From positions 1,935,297 to 1,999,296 of the forward strand of contig JADCRB010000068.1 in the NCBI GenBank assembly GCA_021464245.1: DNA of 64,000 nt. The letters run 5' to 3'. Below, in pieces: positions 62,196 to 64,000 of the stretch. Numbering within the stretch: position 1 is the first letter of the stretch; each line of letters opens with the position of its first letter. Made by a program: the position numbers and the translations under genes. Origin of the DNA: Carallia brachiata (Eukaryota > Streptophyta > Magnoliopsida > Malpighiales > Rhizophoraceae). Under the pieces are notes generated by a model. The model had not been told where the DNA came from and made no database searches. It saw only the letters and a list, made by a program, of their open reading frames with translations.

Positions 62196-64000
62196 CTCTC
62201 CTTCACACTCACAGAGTCCGTTGAGATCAATGGAGAATTGGGATTGAAGGTGTGCAAGAAGAAACCTTGCACACAAAGAAAGAACCCTCTCCAAGGCACC
62301 AACTTTCGCTCTGTAAAGTCCCTCTTGCTATCAGTTTATCACTAAAAAAACCGCTCTTTCTTTTGCTTTTTCTCTTGTCTTTGGCTTTAGCTTCTTTATA
62401 TCCTTTTTTGTAAAACCGGACAATGTCGGTGATTGTAAGAAGAATCCTTATCGGACTCGGATTCCTCCCTGTTTTATTCTTTTTTCCTTTTTTTTTAAAA
62501 TTTAAATTGCTGTTGAGGAGGTCAATAATTTCTCCTCTTTAAGTAAGCAGAGCTGCAGAGGCCAGTGTGTAGTGAGCTGTACTCACTAGTTGCTGTATCC
62601 AAGGGAGACAAAGCAAGAGCCCGCCTGAGCGGAATAAATTTGATTGACGTCACTCTATATATATATATATATATATATAATAACGAAATAAATTATTTAA
62701 TAATATTTAATAATTAATTTATTTTTTTAATTTAATTATTTAAAAATTTATATTATTTTAAAATTTTATTTTTAATTTATAAGTTCTATCAAATAGAGCT
62801 TAGGACATAAATTTATTATCTAATATATTTATTATCTTATCAAAAATTAATTAAAGAACTAAAATTTAAATTTATGGCAGGTCACACTAAATTCACGTAA
62901 ACTATCCTTGTGGTTATGGCAATGTTTTTACTGAGTTTTGAATTTTGATGGACAATTAGTTGGTGATTGAGACTTGAGATTGAGAGTCAACAAAATAATT
63001 AATTACGGGGCCCCAAACGTTTTTTTTTTGACACAATTGTAGGGCCCAAATCTTAGCTTAGACAAATTGAAGGTCCCACATCCAAATGTTACAAGTTCAG
63101 ATCCCATTTATTGTCTTTAAAAAAACCCAATCATAAGTTGACACGATTTAATATTATTTCTTTAGCAAGTCCCAAACAGCGATTAAATATTAATTGTCCA
63201 AAGTCCAAAGCCCTACCCTCTGCATATTTGTGACGAGAAACGACATTAGCTAGTTTCTCTTCCTTTTTGAACTAAATAGAAATTTCTTTTCATTACTAAT
63301 TGTCCAATAATCAGATACAAGAAGTCTGGTCAAAGGAAATGGGATAAAAGGACTCAGTGCATTGGACAAAACCTAGTCCTATTATTCTTAGCTATATCTC
63401 TTCTCTTTGATCTGAAACTTAATGATTATCAAATCCAGAATATGGAAGACGAACAAAGACCCATGTGCTTGCCAAATCTTACTGACTAGCTAAGACTCTG
63501 GTTCCAACACATTAGTTTAATTAATTTATTATTTATCTTATCTTATGTTATAAACTCCAACAGGATGTATTGTTTTTCTTTACACAACTTGACTGCACTA
63601 TTCCAAGAAAGAAATATTTTTCCTTTTCCCCTCCGGTATCACATCGAAATCATGATTTCCCTTTTTCCATGAGAAATAAAAATACGGGGCTGAAAAATTG
63701 ATAACAATTTAACTTCCATTGTCAATATATTTGTAAGAAATGATACGTACAATTGAAAAATTTGCTTACAAAATATAATACTCTTAACGAAACCCTAAAG
63801 TGTCATTCATGTCTTTCTATTTTATTAAAAAAATTGAATATTAAGTGTTGTTCTCGTATTTTTTGGATTTTGGCACTCGTAGTCATAGTAAACTAAGGCG
63901 AAGTTTTGACGTGAAGGAACGCGATGGTCCAATGCTCCTCCACTGACTTGAACACAAGCCTTTTCTTAGCTTGTTTGTGGCAAATTTCCCCTTCTCTTTT
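62196..64000. other. SKS upstream region and terminal spacer
   Basis: A possible minus-strand TATA (GATATAAAG) lies at 62394-62402. Beyond it are (TA)n at 62657-62680, an AT-rich repeat piece at 62690-62770 and a T10 run at 63020. No gene is recognised up to the window end. Confidence 0.5.

Overview
The window is nuclear DNA from a flowering plant. Spliced genes have GT-AG introns in AT-rich spacers, and there are copia-type, LINE and foldback elements. The gene families present (CSLH-type cellulose synthase-like, group IIb WRKY, MAPKKK17/18-like kinase, SKU5-similar protein, CLE peptide) fit a eudicot. A woody rosid such as Citrus is my best guess, but the sequence alone does not prove it. 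No tRNA, rRNA, CRISPR array or prokaryotic operon was seen.

Layout: 1-4981 is a Ty1/copia (Tnt1/Tork-like) retrotransposon on the minus strand; its left LTR is cut by the window edge. A LINE RNase H remnant follows (4985-5190). A nine-exon CSLH-like gene lies on the minus strand (5365-9782). A 7 kb spacer holds a 1 kb pyrimidine-rich minisatellite. A five-exon dienelactone hydrolase gene is at 16968-19257 (+). A second LINE RNase H remnant is at about 19600-20040 (-), followed by a 10 kb spacer. A WRKY6/31/42-type gene is at 29788-32484 (+). A second 10 kb spacer contains a long foldback element. An intronless MAPKKK17/18-like gene is at 42297-43547 (+), with ABRE and TATA elements upstream. 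A nine-exon stress-response A/B barrel gene is at 45799-48326 (+). A CLE peptide gene is at 49756-50010 (-). A probable small membrane-protein gene with an in-frame stop is at 52084-52629 (-). A secreted glycine-rich protein gene is at 54192-55210 (-). Two foldback elements lie at 56.9-58.1 kb. An eight-exon SKU5-similar gene is at 58877-62195 (-), and the last 1.8 kb is spacer.

The genes are independent transcription units and do not form one pathway. Three touch the cell wall or apoplast (CSLH, glycine-rich protein, SKU5-similar). Two are stress-signalling types (WRKY IIb, MAPKKK17/18).

I found no clear new multi-gene system. The most useful observations are: (1) several single-base deletions break otherwise normal genes (hydrolase, WRKY, glycine-rich protein) and also a retrotransposon whose two LTRs are identical over 311 bases, which points to assembly error or very recent damage; (2) a CLE signalling-peptide gene; (3) at least four micro-retroposition scars, where a poly(A) tract with only 6-8 other bases sits between 11-18 bp target duplications; (4) several foldback elements, including a two-copy family; (5) a possible interrupted membrane-protein gene.
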